In this document: positions 16,230 through 24,830 of the stretch, in pieces | How the letters are laid out: each line of letters begins with the position of its first letter | Position numbering within the stretch: the first letter of the stretch is position 1 | DNA from: Deltaproteobacteria bacterium | Lineage (GTDB): Bacteria > Desulfobacterota > Desulfobaccia > Desulfobaccales > 0-14-0-80-60-11 | DNA: 64,000 nt | Direction of reading: 5' to 3' | Assembly: GCA_030018495.1 (NCBI GenBank) | Contig: JASEFS010000012.1 | Coordinates: 1-64,000, forward strand | Notes under the pieces: generated by a model | Database searches by the model: none | The model's input: only the letters and a program-made list of their open reading frames with translations | What the model was told of the DNA's origin: nothing | Program-made: the position numbers and the translations under genes

Positions 16230-17330
16230 CTAAAACCGTCCACCCAAAGAGCCGGCGTAGCCGGTGAGTTCCACGTAGCCCTGGCCGGCGAGGGGTTGAC
16301 CCTGTTTTGAGCCTTTGATGCCGACTTGGCCCTCCCAGTAGATAAGATTGGCGGAGCCGCCCGTGCGCAGTTCCTGGTCGGGCAGGGTGGGGGTGAGGCT
16401 GAGATGAAAGCCATGCTCCGGGAGGGTGATGTCCCAACCGGACGGATAAGTGGCTCCGGAGTGGGGGGATTTCCAGGTTCGGGTTGATTTAATTGAAAAA
16501 TCGCTGAGATTCAGATGCTGCGCCCGGCCCTGGGGGTCGATGAGGGTGCCGGAGGAAGCGGGGTCCAAGCCGCCGTCTTTGAGGCGCATGAGGTAGAGCA
16601 TGATGTCCGTGCCGTCCGCGAGCTGGAGGGCGAACCAGTCCCAGCCTGTGTGGTGGGGAGCCATCTGGCCGCTGGAAAATTCCCGATCCAGCCAGCTTGT
16701 GCCTTCCACTTCCAGGGTCTTGCCGTCAATGGCAAGCTGTCCTTTAGTGGCCAGGCGGGTGATGGAGTAGTAGTGGCTGGCGACCTCGGCGGCCGCGGCT
16801 TTGCGGCTGTAGCCGTGCTGGCCGTGCAGCACCGGCGGTTTCAGGGGAGCAAGTTCGAGGTTCAGAGAGACGGCGTCGGTTGTGGCCGCGAGGTGGTGGA
16901 CCTCCTGGCGCATCTCGGCCTGCCAATCGCCCACCCAAACCTTGAGTCGTCCTGCTTCGGCTCCGGCCAGCCCCAAGGCGCCGCGCTGGGCCTTTTCCCG
17001 AAAAATAAATTTTTGGCCGTTAATATCGGAGAGGGCCAGGTGGGCGAAGTAGATGGTGGGCGCGGCCCAGGCGGATTTGGCTTCCGGATCGGACCGGGCC
17101 AAGGCCACCCGGAAAAAAGTGAGCTGATAGCCGAAGGTTTCTCCGGACTTCGCCTTCAGATGGCCGGAGTAATACCACCACTCGGTCTTGAAATCGGGGT
17201 GGGCGCCATGGTCCCGGGGGAATTGGAAGGCCCGGCCGGGTTGGGCGGTTTTGAAACCGGAGGAGGCCGCGGGGGCCAAGCCCGCTCCCAAGCAAAATAA
17301 AAACAAGGCAAAATAAGTAAGCAGTCTCAT
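16230..17330 (-). CDS. Exported lipocalin-like (AttH/CrtC-type) protein
   Basis: 366 aa. A cleavable signal peptide (LTYFALFLFCLGAGLAPAAS) precedes a double lipocalin-like fold of the AttH/CrtC family (COG5621, 'predicted secreted hydrolase'). Markers are DHGAHPDFKTEWWYYSGHL, GYQLTFFR and TSWLDREFSSGQ. CrtC is a carotenoid hydratase; AttH proteins are exported and usually accompany an ABC-type lipoprotein exporter. No such transporter or carotenoid gene is nearby, so the role stays open. Confidence 0.82.
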   Translation of the reverse strand: MRLLTYFALFLFCLGAGLAPAASSGFKTAQPGRAFQFPRDHGAHPDFKTEWWYYSGHLKAKSGETFGYQLTFFRVALARSDPEAKSAWAAPTIYFAHLALSDINGQKFIFREKAQRGALGLAGAEAGRLKVWVGDWQAEMRQEVHHLAATTDAVSLNLELAPLKPPVLHGQHGYSRKAAAAEVASHYYSITRLATKGQLAIDGKTLEVEGTSWLDREFSSGQMAPHHTGWDWFALQLADGTDIMLYLMRLKDGGLDPASSGTLIDPQGRAQHLNLSDFSIKSTRTWKSPHSGATYPSGWDITLPEHGFHLSLTPTLPDQELRTGGSANLIYWEGQVGIKGSKQGQPLAGQGYVELTGYAGSLGGRF

Positions 17331-17391
17331 AATATCGAGGTGAATGAAAAACCCGGAGTTGCCAAATCGGCATGGTTTTCTATATTTTTAA

Positions 17392-17420
17392 CCGAAAACC
17401 GAAAACTGAAAACCGAAAAC
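17392..17420. repeat. Heptamer array (CGAAAAC/TGAAAAC)n
   Basis: Four copies of a 7-bp unit just upstream of the cupin gene's ribosome binding site. Similar heptamer arrays lie at 25692..25719 and 26121..26157. Confidence 0.85.
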
Positions 17421-17434
17421 TCCAGGGAGGACAT

Positions 17435-17710
17435 ATGAGTCGGATAAAAGTGGAGCGCCAGCCGGACGAAAAACGTCTAGAAGAACTGGGGGTGAAAAAG
17501 TGGCCTATCTGGACTAAGGAAGTTTCCGAGTTTCCGTGGTCATACGGCAGCCAGGAAGTGTGCTATTTCCTGGAAGGGGAGGTGACGGTGACCCCTGAGG
17601 AGGGTGAGCCGGTGACCATGGGCAAAGGCGACTTGGCGACCTTCCCCGCGGGCCTGAATTGCACCTGGAAGATTACCAAGGACGTGCGGAAGCATTACCG
17701 ATTGGATTAG
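17435..17710 (+). CDS. Small cupin protein
   Basis: 91 aa from ATG 17435, which has an AGGGAGG site; the longer ORF starts inside the heptamer repeat. A single cupin barrel: EVCYFLEGEVTVTPEEGEPV and KGDLATFPAGLNCTW, resembling the (S)-ureidoglycine aminohydrolase/EutQ-like cupin group (DUF861). The usual metal-binding histidines are largely absent, so it may bind a ligand and not catalyse. Confidence 0.85.
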   Translation: MSRIKVERQPDEKRLEELGVKKWPIWTKEVSEFPWSYGSQEVCYFLEGEVTVTPEEGEPVTMGKGDLATFPAGLNCTWKITKDVRKHYRLD

Positions 17711-17803
17711 GGGAGGCGCGCCGGGTCCTGTTCAGCGCCAGGGAACATGCCGCCCGGGGACCGGAATCAAGGATGGGGGAGGCGCTAGCTTACTACACCT
17801 GTA

Positions 17804-18160
17804 TCAATCGAAATAGAGTCCTTCGTAAATATACGCCAGGATTTCCTGGTCATTGACTATTGCCGGGATTAGGATGCGGCGGTATTCACTGCCTTCAAAG
17901 TCATCCAGATCCGGAAATTTTTGCGGCAGGAGCGGAGAACTGAAAAGCCAGGCCTGATGTTCATCTCCATCAGGGTCAAACTTGAACACTTTAAAGCCGC
18001 GATATTTGCCCATGCGGCCCCGGATGGCGCATCGTATCCAGGTGCCTTCCAGGCGCGCCAGCATGAAATTGTTGGGCCCGCCCGGTGCCAGGCTGCCGTA
18101 GACGATGAGCCGTTCCTCAGGATTATCCGAGAGTATTTCCAATGCCGGCTGCATCCTCAT
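17804..18160 (-). CDS. Gamma-glutamylcyclotransferase-like (AIG2 family) protein
   Basis: 118 aa. RLIVYGSLAPGGPN is the family's substrate-binding loop, and the glutamate in LDDFEGSEYRR is in the position of the catalytic acid. Related enzymes release 5-oxoproline from gamma-glutamyl compounds, or act as BtrG-like maturases. A single short domain with no clear operon partner. Confidence 0.85.
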   Translation of the reverse strand: MRMQPALEILSDNPEERLIVYGSLAPGGPNNFMLARLEGTWIRCAIRGRMGKYRGFKVFKFDPDGDEHQAWLFSSPLLPQKFPDLDDFEGSEYRRILIPAIVNDQEILAYIYEGLYFD

Positions 18161-18281
18161 CCTCGCCTCCTTTTCCCCCTTTTAGCAAAATAATGTGAAA
18201 ATTTTAACAAAAAAATTGTGACAAAGATTGTGCTTAAAAATGAGAGGAATAACTGTGAGTTAGCCAGACCTCAGTAATTAT

Positions 18282-19187
18282 TTAACGGTTTGCCAGGGTG
18301 TCAGGCAAATATCGGGCCAAACCCTGTCTAAACGGGACCGGGGTCAGGCCGAAATCCCGGTAGAAGGCGCTGGGGTCGCAGGTGTTGCCTTCCAATAGCA
18401 TCCTCAACTGGCCGGAAGTGAGGGGGAACCAGCGAAAGCGGCCGCAGAGGCTGGCGGCCACCTGCATGCACCAGAGGGGTTGGTGGATTTTGGAGACTTT
18501 GCGATTGAGAACCGCGGCGATGGTGTCAATAATTTCGTCAAAAGTCAAAGGCTCAGGGCCGCCCACCTCGTAGATCTTGTTTTCTGTGTCAGGCAGCTCC
18601 AGGGCCAGGGCGAAGGCCTGAGCCACGATCCAGACGGGTACAGGCTGGAGCTGGTAGGTGCCGTCCCCCACAATGGAGACGAAGGGCAGCCGCATGATCT
18701 GGCGGGCAAAAAGGTTGATGGATTGGTCGCGGGGACCGTAAATCAGCGAGGGGCGGAAAATGGTATAAGTCAGGCCCGATTGCATGACGTAGCAGTCGGC
18801 TCGAAAGTTGGTGACATGGTAAGGGTCCGCGGGCTCGGGCCGGGCGCCCAGCGCGCTCATGTGCAGGTAGCGCCGCACTCCCGCGGCCTTGGCCGCGTCC
18901 ACCACGTTTTTGGTGGCTTCCACGTGCAGCCGTTCAAAGGTTATGCCCCGGCCGGGGAATTCCCTGATGATGCCTACCAGGTGGATGACGGCATCGCTGC
19001 CCCGAACCGCTTCCTGAAGAAAAGCAGGATGCAGGCAGTCGCCCAAAACCACCTCCACCTGTTCCCAATCTTTGGGCTTCTTCGGAGAGCGCCGCATCAG
19101 GGCCTTCACTTTATGGCCCCTGGCCAAGAGCTCCTTGACCACTTCCTGCCCTACAAAGCCGCTGGCGCCGGTGACGAAGACCTGCAT
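18282..19187 (-). CDS. Atypical SDR, NDUFA9-like NAD(P)-binding protein
   Basis: 301 aa from ATG 19187 (AAGGGAG site upstream; the ORF track's start is 21 codons earlier). The N-terminal VFVTGASGFVGQEVVKELL binds the dinucleotide. It resembles the complex I NDUFA9-like/YwnB group of atypical SDRs, which often lack the full YxxxK triad; here YHVTNFRADCYV replaces a canonical YxxxK. Many of these are non-catalytic or act in quinone or lipid metabolism. Function unassigned. Confidence 0.82.
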   Translation of the reverse strand: MQVFVTGASGFVGQEVVKELLARGHKVKALMRRSPKKPKDWEQVEVVLGDCLHPAFLQEAVRGSDAVIHLVGIIREFPGRGITFERLHVEATKNVVDAAKAAGVRRYLHMSALGARPEPADPYHVTNFRADCYVMQSGLTYTIFRPSLIYGPRDQSINLFARQIMRLPFVSIVGDGTYQLQPVPVWIVAQAFALALELPDTENKIYEVGGPEPLTFDEIIDTIAAVLNRKVSKIHQPLWCMQVAASLCGRFRWFPLTSGQLRMLLEGNTCDPSAFYRDFGLTPVPFRQGLARYLPDTLANR

Positions 19188-19396
19188 AACCGACTCCCTT
19201 TTGGAAAAAGAGGGCAAACCGGTGTGCCTTTGCCTTCCCCTCCCAATCATTCCCTCACAATCTGCTTACAGTTTTACACCGGTAAATCGGAACCTGTCTA
19301 AATTTTTATTATAAGGAGTTTACCGAGAAATGTCTTCTCTTTTCAGGCAGGTAAGAGTCTTTTCGGCAGCCGCGGCTCGACGTGCGGCGGGGCCGC

Positions 19397-19780
19397 TCAG
19401 GTTTCCAGGAGCACCATGGCGATCGCGTGGTTGTCTTCGTCCGCCAGGCTGAGCTGCATATTCCTGATGTCCGCTTGTTGGCAGAGCTCTTGGGCCCGGC
19501 CCGAGACGGTGATTTGCGGTTTGCCCCGGGAGTTGGGGAGGACCTCCACTTCCCGCCAGCGGATGCCCCCGCCCCTAAGACCCACGCCCAGGGCCTTGGA
19601 GAAGGCCTCTTTGGCCGCGAAGCGCTGCGCGAACTGCCAGACGCCTTGGCGGCGGCGACCCCGGCAATAGGCGATTTCGCGAGGCGTAAAGACGCGCTCC
19701 AGAAACCGGTCGCCGTAGCGGGCGATGGCTTTTTCGATGCGGTCCACCCGCACCAGATCGACGCCGATGCCGTAGATCAT
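19397..19780 (-). CDS. acpS: Holo-[acyl-carrier-protein] synthase
   Basis: 127 aa. Transfers 4'-phosphopantetheine from CoA to the ACP serine. MIYGIGVDLVRVDRIEKAI carries the metal-binding Asp, and RFAAKEAFSKALG holds the conserved Glu/Lys. Length is normal. Upstream, 19786..19818 contains an AGCAGTCAGCAGTCAGCAGT repeat, then the zinc-ribbon gene on the same strand. Confidence 0.95.
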   Translation of the reverse strand: MIYGIGVDLVRVDRIEKAIARYGDRFLERVFTPREIAYCRGRRRQGVWQFAQRFAAKEAFSKALGVGLRGGGIRWREVEVLPNSRGKPQITVSGRAQELCQQADIRNMQLSLADEDNHAIAMVLLET

Positions 19781-19829
19781 ATAAACAGCAGCCAGCAGTC
19801 AGCAGTCAGCAGTAAGCAAAAGCAGGGGC

Positions 19830-19964
19830 TCACTTGGCTTTTTTGGGGGCAGAGGTTGAGTCCTGTTTGCCCATGCAGCCGGTCTCGCCGCATTCCGGGC
19901 ATTTTTTCGGCTTGCAGCGGGTGTCCACGACTTTGCCGCATTTTTCGCAGGTGAATGTTGCCAT
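19830..19964 (-). CDS. Small zinc-ribbon protein
   Basis: 44 aa; too short for the ORF track. MATFTCEKCGKVVDTRCKPK and KCPECGETGC give two CxxC knuckles (CEKC and CPEC) plus RCKP and GC cysteines, a rubredoxin-like zinc ribbon. A lysine-rich tail follows. ATG 19964 has a GGAGGAG site. It precedes acpS on the same strand. Function unknown; small zinc ribbons of this kind are frequent in Desulfobacterota. Confidence 0.82.
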   Translation of the reverse strand: MATFTCEKCGKVVDTRCKPKKCPECGETGCMGKQDSTSAPKKAK

Positions 19965-20047
19965 GAGATCTCCTCCATAAAGCAATACCTTAAAGCGCTA
20001 AATGAGGATAATAAGGCCGGCTCTAAGGGGTGTCAATCGTTCGTTGC

Positions 20048-20077
20048 AAAAAAGCAGGCGGCGGCCATGGCCGCCTG
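20048..20077 (-). terminator. Rho-independent terminator after lon
   Basis: On the minus strand CAGGCGGC and GCCGCCTG form an 8-bp stem followed by C and TTTTTT, 65 bp after the lon stop. Confidence 0.85.
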
Positions 20078-20141
20078 ACATGGGCCAGCCGCCGGCTGCC
20101 GCCAAATTTCTCGGTCTCTATAAACCTTTGAGAGGAAGACC

Positions 20142-22535
20142 TCAGGCCCTGGCCTGTCTCGCGGGCACCTCCTGGCCGTGGGGAAAAGCGATCTCCAGGG
20201 CTTCGTCCAGGCGCGCCACGGGGTGAAAGGTCAGATCCTTGCGCACGGATTCGGGAATCTCCTCCAGGTCCACGGAATTTTGGGCCGGCAGAATGACCTC
20301 CCTGATGCCGGCCCGATGCGCGGCCAAGACCTTATTTTTGATGCCGCCCACCGGAAGGACGTCCCCTCTTAGGGTGATTTCCCCGGTCATGGCCAGGCCT
20401 TTTTTCACCGGATGGCCTGAGAGCCGGGAGACCAGGGCGGCCAGCAGGGCCAGTCCGGCGGAGGGTCCGTCTTTGGGAATGGCGCCCGCGGGCACATGGA
20501 TGTGGAGGTCGGAGTTCTCAAAAAAGTCCTCCTCAATGTCCAAAAACGGCGCCCGGGCCCGGATATAGCTTAGCGCGGCCGCGGCGGACTCCTTCATAAC
20601 GTCTCCCAACTGACCGGTAAGCTTAAGGTCGCCCTTGCCGGGCATGCGCAGCACTTCAATAAAGAGGATGTCGCCGCCGGTGGGGGTCCAGGCCAAGCCG
20701 GTGGCCACACCGGGTTCGGGGCGCTCCAGCGCGGCTTCCCGAAAAAAGCGGGGCGGGCCCAGATACATAGCCAAGTCCCCGGGGGTGACCTCGACTTTGG
20801 TCTTGATGCCTTCCACGATCTCCCGACCCACACCCCGGCACAGCGAAGCGATTTCCCGCTCCAAATTGCGCAAGCCCGCCTCTCGGGTATAGGAGGCGAT
20901 AAGGCGGCGCACCGCGTCCGGGGTGATGCTGAACTGCTCCGCGGTCAAACCGTGGGCCTCAAGCTGGCGGGGGATCAGGTAATTGAAAGCGATCTCCAGT
21001 TTCTCCTCTTCGGTGTAGCCGGGCAGTTCCAGCACCTCCATGCGGTCCCTGAGCGGCGGCGGTATGGGGTCCAGCAAATTCGCGGTGGTGATGAACATCA
21101 CCTTAGAGAGGTCGAAGCCCACATCCAGGTAATGATCGGAGAAGGAAAAATTCTGCTCCGGGTCCAACACCTCCAGCAAGGCCGAGGAGGGATCGCCCCG
21201 GAAGTCCGCGCCGATCTTGTCCACTTCATCCAGGATGAACACGGGGTTGTTGGACCCGGCCCGGCGTATGCTCTGGATGATGCGCCCCGGCAGCGCGCCC
21301 ACATAGGTGCGGCGGTGGCCGCGGATTTCGGCTTCGTCCCTAACGCCTCCCAGGGAGAGGCGGACGAACCTGCGGCCCAAGGCCCGGGCGATGGAGCGGC
21401 CCAGGGAAGTTTTGCCGGTGCCCGGCGGCCCTACAAAGCACAGGATGGGGCCTTTCATGTCGGGTTTGAGCTTGCGCACGGCCAGATACTCCAGGATGCG
21501 CTTCTTGACTTTTTCCAGGTCAAAGTGGTCTTCATCCAAAATCTGCCTGGCCTGCTTCAGGTCCAGGTTGTCTTCGGTGGACACGCTCCAGGGGAGCTCG
21601 ATCATCCACTCCAGGTAGTTGCGGATGACCTGGTGGTCCGGGGAGGTGGGCGGAGTGCGCTTCAGGCGGTCCAGTTCCCGCTGGGCTTCCTTCATGGCGT
21701 GTTCCGGCAGCCCGGCATCTTCCAGGCGCATTTGCAGTTCCTCAACCTCCCGGGTGCGTTCGTCGGCTTGCCCCAACTCTTTTTCCAGGACCCTTATCTG
21801 TTCCCTGAGATAGTAGTCCTTTTGAGCCTTTTCCATTTCGGTTTTGACCTGGGACTGGATCTTTTTGCCCAGTTCCAGGATTTCGATTTCCCGGTTGATA
21901 TGGCCCAGAACCTTGGTCAGACGCTCCTTGACATCGATAATTTCCAAAAGCGCCTGCTTTTCGGCTTTGCTGATATTCAGGCTGCCGGCCGCGACATCGG
22001 CCAGCACCCGAGGGTCGCCCAACTCCCGCATCATGGTGCCCAATTCAGCAGGGAGGTAGGGAGAGAGCTCCAGCATCTTTAAAAACAGTCCCTTGACGTT
22101 GGACATCAGGGCTTCGATTTCCAGATCGGGTTCAAAATCTTCGGCAATGGCTGAGACCCGAGCCGTGAAGTATGGTTCATAAGCCACCCAGTCATGCAGG
22201 CGGAAACGGTAAAGCCCCTGTATCAGCAGGCGTATGGAGCCGTCCTCGGGTTTGCGCATCTTTAAAATAATGGCCGCGGTGCCCACCCGGTAAAGGTTGT
22301 CCGGCCCGAATCCCGCGGGGGTTTCTTCCCGGGAGGCCACAATGCCGAAAATTTTGTCCTGCAAAAGCACCTCGTCCACCAGCTTCTGGGAGGAATCCTC
22401 CCATACGGCCAGGGGCATGATGATGCGCGGGAAGAGGACGATATCCGAAGTGGGCAAGATGGGCAATACCAAAGGTTCCTGCGGGGTTTCCGGGGTGTTG
22501 ACTGCTTGTATGTCGTTATCATTGTTCAAGGTCAT
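20142..22535 (-). CDS. lon: ATP-dependent protease LonA
   Basis: 797 aa, normal length. The N-terminal substrate domain (PLVLPILPTSDIVLFPRIIM) is followed by an AAA+ module with Walker A GPPGTGKTSLG and Walker B VFILDEVDKI, then the protease domain with the Ser-Lys dyad (serine in PKDGPSAGLALL; lysine in VGGIKNKVLAAHRAG). Lon degrades misfolded and regulatory proteins. It lies 18 bp downstream of hsp20 on the same strand, so the two form a heat-shock-type operon ending at the 20048 terminator. Confidence 0.97.
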   Translation of the reverse strand: MTLNNDNDIQAVNTPETPQEPLVLPILPTSDIVLFPRIIMPLAVWEDSSQKLVDEVLLQDKIFGIVASREETPAGFGPDNLYRVGTAAIILKMRKPEDGSIRLLIQGLYRFRLHDWVAYEPYFTARVSAIAEDFEPDLEIEALMSNVKGLFLKMLELSPYLPAELGTMMRELGDPRVLADVAAGSLNISKAEKQALLEIIDVKERLTKVLGHINREIEILELGKKIQSQVKTEMEKAQKDYYLREQIRVLEKELGQADERTREVEELQMRLEDAGLPEHAMKEAQRELDRLKRTPPTSPDHQVIRNYLEWMIELPWSVSTEDNLDLKQARQILDEDHFDLEKVKKRILEYLAVRKLKPDMKGPILCFVGPPGTGKTSLGRSIARALGRRFVRLSLGGVRDEAEIRGHRRTYVGALPGRIIQSIRRAGSNNPVFILDEVDKIGADFRGDPSSALLEVLDPEQNFSFSDHYLDVGFDLSKVMFITTANLLDPIPPPLRDRMEVLELPGYTEEEKLEIAFNYLIPRQLEAHGLTAEQFSITPDAVRRLIASYTREAGLRNLEREIASLCRGVGREIVEGIKTKVEVTPGDLAMYLGPPRFFREAALERPEPGVATGLAWTPTGGDILFIEVLRMPGKGDLKLTGQLGDVMKESAAAALSYIRARAPFLDIEEDFFENSDLHIHVPAGAIPKDGPSAGLALLAALVSRLSGHPVKKGLAMTGEITLRGDVLPVGGIKNKVLAAHRAGIREVILPAQNSVDLEEIPESVRKDLTFHPVARLDEALEIAFPHGQEVPARQARA

Positions 22536-22553
22536 AAATTCACCTTTTAATTC

Positions 22554-22994
22554 TTATTCTTGGTCTTCGGTTATTTCTTTTACAGGGATGCGTCGGGGCG
22601 CGGAGCGGGGCAGCAGGATCTCCAAAATGCCGTCGGCGCAGTGGGCCTTAATCTCCTCCGGATCAACCGCGATGGGGACCAGAAAGCTCCGCTCAAAGGG
22701 CCCGCAAACCAGCTCCCGCAGCAAAAAACGCTTGGCGCCTTCGGGAGGCAGAAAGCGGCGGCGGCCGCGTATAATGAGCTCGTGGCCAGCCAGGCACACG
22801 GAGAGCTCATCCGGGTCCATCCCCGGCACTTCCAGGCGCAGAACGAGGCCCTGGGATGTTTCCACAAGATCGGCGTGGGGCCGGAAGCCGCCGGGCTCTT
22901 TGGCAAGGCCCTTAAACACTTCCCTCCAGACGCGCACCCGCTCTTCCAAATTCTCATAATCCCGCATGATGCGGATCTTGATCAGTCGATGCAT
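22554..22994 (-). CDS. Hsp20/alpha-crystallin small heat-shock protein
   Basis: 146 aa. The alpha-crystallin domain runs from about 45 to 130 (LVETSQGLVLRLEVPGMDPD, ADGILEILLP) and the C-terminal RIPVKEI supplies the I-x-I/V oligomerisation motif. ATP-independent holdase; pairing with lon couples holding and degradation of damaged proteins. Confidence 0.9.
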   Translation of the reverse strand: MHRLIKIRIMRDYENLEERVRVWREVFKGLAKEPGGFRPHADLVETSQGLVLRLEVPGMDPDELSVCLAGHELIIRGRRRFLPPEGAKRFLLRELVCGPFERSFLVPIAVDPEEIKAHCADGILEILLPRSAPRRIPVKEITEDQE

Positions 22995-23308
22995 ACAGAT
23001 TTTCCCTATCAGCTTAAAAGCCTCATTTATTTAAAGTAATTATAAAATTAAAAAGGACAAGACCTGAAGCGCTTTTCAGTTTCCGGTTTTAGAAACAGCA
23101 TTTCGGGCCGCTTGACCCGTTCAGGAAATCCTGATAGGTTCCGACAGAACGTCCCGGTGGAAAGGGCCAGGGGTCAGGGGCCAGGGGAAGGGAGGGTCAT
23201 AGCTTAATTTCTTCTTTTAAGACTGCAATTTGTTCCGAATATTGAGGAGATAAGGGCATAGTCGATTTAAAAAATTAATCGTGGTCCCGTGAGGCCTAGG
23301 GAGAACAT
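22995..23308. other. Divergent promoter region between hsp20 and the HAD gene
   Basis: About 310 bp. It holds an AT-rich stretch at 23025-23060, presumably the hsp20 promoter, and a GGGGTCAGGGGCCAGGGG repeat near 23168. I see no CIRCE element. Confidence 0.4.
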
Positions 23309-24400
23309 ATGCAAACTATTCATTTGGTGACGGCCTGCGAAGGACCGCTGGCCTTAAACGATAATGCCTTTGAGCTGTGCCGGGATTTCATCGCGCCGGC
23401 CGGGGACCGGTTTTTCAATCAAGTAAGCCGGATGCTGGTCTACCAGACGGCGGTTGCCGGCAAAGAAGATTATAAGGCGGGAGACTCCCTCAAGCTGATC
23501 CTGCCGTTTTTAAAGGCCTATGGACTGACCAACGCGGCGCTGACTGATCATGCCGAAAGAAACCTCAAGCTGGTGCCCGGAGCCGAGGAGACCTATCGTT
23601 TCCTCCACTTGCAAAACTTTTCCATTTTTCAGGTGAGCACCAGCTACCGGCAATTTGCCGAAGCGGTGGGCCGGAGGCTGGGGTTTCAGCCGGAGCGCAT
23701 CACCGGCACCGAGCTTGACCTTGACCGTTATGTTATTGCTGACGCGGAAGCGGATAAACTGAAGACTCTCCTAGAGGAAATCTCCACGCTGCCCGATATT
23801 GAGATACCGCCCGACGTCAAAACCCCGGCGGATGTAAGCCCTGAGACCCGGGAAGCCGTCAGCCGCATGGAGGCAATTTTTCGGGAAATTGTTCCGGAAA
23901 TGGCCGGCGGCCGCATTTACGCAGAAGTGAACCCGCTGGGCGGCCCGGAGAAAGTCCGGGCGTTGGAGGAAAGCTTGGCCCAAACCGGCGCGGCTATGGC
24001 GAACGTCATGTACATAGGTGACGGCATCACAGACGCGGAGGCCCTCAAAACCGTGCGCGCCGGCGGCGGCCTGTCGGTGTCCTTTAACGGCAGCCGTTAT
24101 GCTGTTGATTCTGCCGAATTCATCGTGGTGGCCAACAATGTCTGGCCCATCGCCCTGCTGGCCGCGATTTTTCAGCGATGGGGCAAGGACGGGGTGGTGG
24201 AGCTGAGCACCTCCAGCCAGGCCGGGCACGAAAAGATCGTGGCCTTGCCTGAGGCGGTGGTGGAGCCCATCGTCCGGGGCCTGCAAGGGCGGAACTTTTC
24301 GTTTTATCCGGCTAATATGCCCAACCGGGATAAGGTTGTGGAGGAAAGCGCGGCCATGCGGGCCCGGCTGCGGGGGGAGGCGATTGCCGCTTCAGGATAA
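23309..24400 (+). CDS. HAD-superfamily protein, EhaR-like, lacking the motif I nucleophile
   Basis: 363 aa. It resembles the EhaR-like HAD family, where motif I is usually [TS]DCEGPL. Here it reads VTACEGPLALND, so the nucleophilic aspartate is alanine (codon GCC). The rest looks intact: motif II region FQVSTSYRQF and motif IV YIGDGITDAEAL (about residues 235-246). Phosphatase activity through an aspartyl phosphate should therefore be lost unless another residue substitutes. Single gene with a weak hairpin downstream. Confidence 0.7.
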   Translation: MQTIHLVTACEGPLALNDNAFELCRDFIAPAGDRFFNQVSRMLVYQTAVAGKEDYKAGDSLKLILPFLKAYGLTNAALTDHAERNLKLVPGAEETYRFLHLQNFSIFQVSTSYRQFAEAVGRRLGFQPERITGTELDLDRYVIADAEADKLKTLLEEISTLPDIEIPPDVKTPADVSPETREAVSRMEAIFREIVPEMAGGRIYAEVNPLGGPEKVRALEESLAQTGAAMANVMYIGDGITDAEALKTVRAGGGLSVSFNGSRYAVDSAEFIVVANNVWPIALLAAIFQRWGKDGVVELSTSSQAGHEKIVALPEAVVEPIVRGLQGRNFSFYPANMPNRDKVVEESAAMRARLRGEAIAASG

Positions 24401-24440
24401 TTGAGACAGGGTACTTAAAACGGGATGAAGGTTAAGCAAA

Positions 24441-24465
24441 GAGGGGCGGCTGTCGGACGCCCCTC
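24441..24465 (+). terminator. Hairpin downstream of the HAD gene
   Basis: GAGGGGCG and CGCCCCTC form a perfect 8-bp stem with a 9-base loop. There is no strong T-run, so terminator activity is uncertain. Confidence 0.45.
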
Positions 24466-24566
24466 AGCTTGTTAGGGAAAGCGCCTGGGGCGCTCCCCTG
24501 ATGGTAAAAAAATCAGCCGCAATCCGGTCGGCGCACCGGCCAGGTTAAACCTCCGCCCTCCAAAAA

Positions 24567-24740
24567 TTAGGACTTTTGAGCGTATTTTTCCGGCTCCCGG
24601 GCGAACTCATCCCGGCAAAGTTCGGAACAAAAGTAATAGGTCACGTCTTCGAAATCATACATGAATTTGCCGTGCTGGGCCTCCAGGTCCATATTGCAGA
24701 CCGGATCGACCGTGCAAATTCTTTTTTCCTCTTTAGCCAT
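24567..24740 (-). CDS. YHS-domain protein
   Basis: 57 aa from ATG 24740 (GGAGGGGAAG site). A single YHS domain: DPVCNMDLEAQHGKFMYDFE and YYFCSELCRDEFAREPEKY, with cysteines positioned for metal binding. Such domains occur in copper/heavy-metal ATPases and as small free-standing metal-binding proteins. No transporter is adjacent. Confidence 0.88.
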   Translation of the reverse strand: MAKEEKRICTVDPVCNMDLEAQHGKFMYDFEDVTYYFCSELCRDEFAREPEKYAQKS

Positions 24741-24830
24741 AATACTTCCCCTCCATGAATTTCCTTTAACGGTAAGGATGTCGGCGACAAGTGTCAAGGA
24801 GGCGGACCGAACCCGCCGCGGAATCGGGTA

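Noticed and set aside
20952-22082. 376-aa plus-strand ORF
   Set aside because: Antisense shadow of lon.
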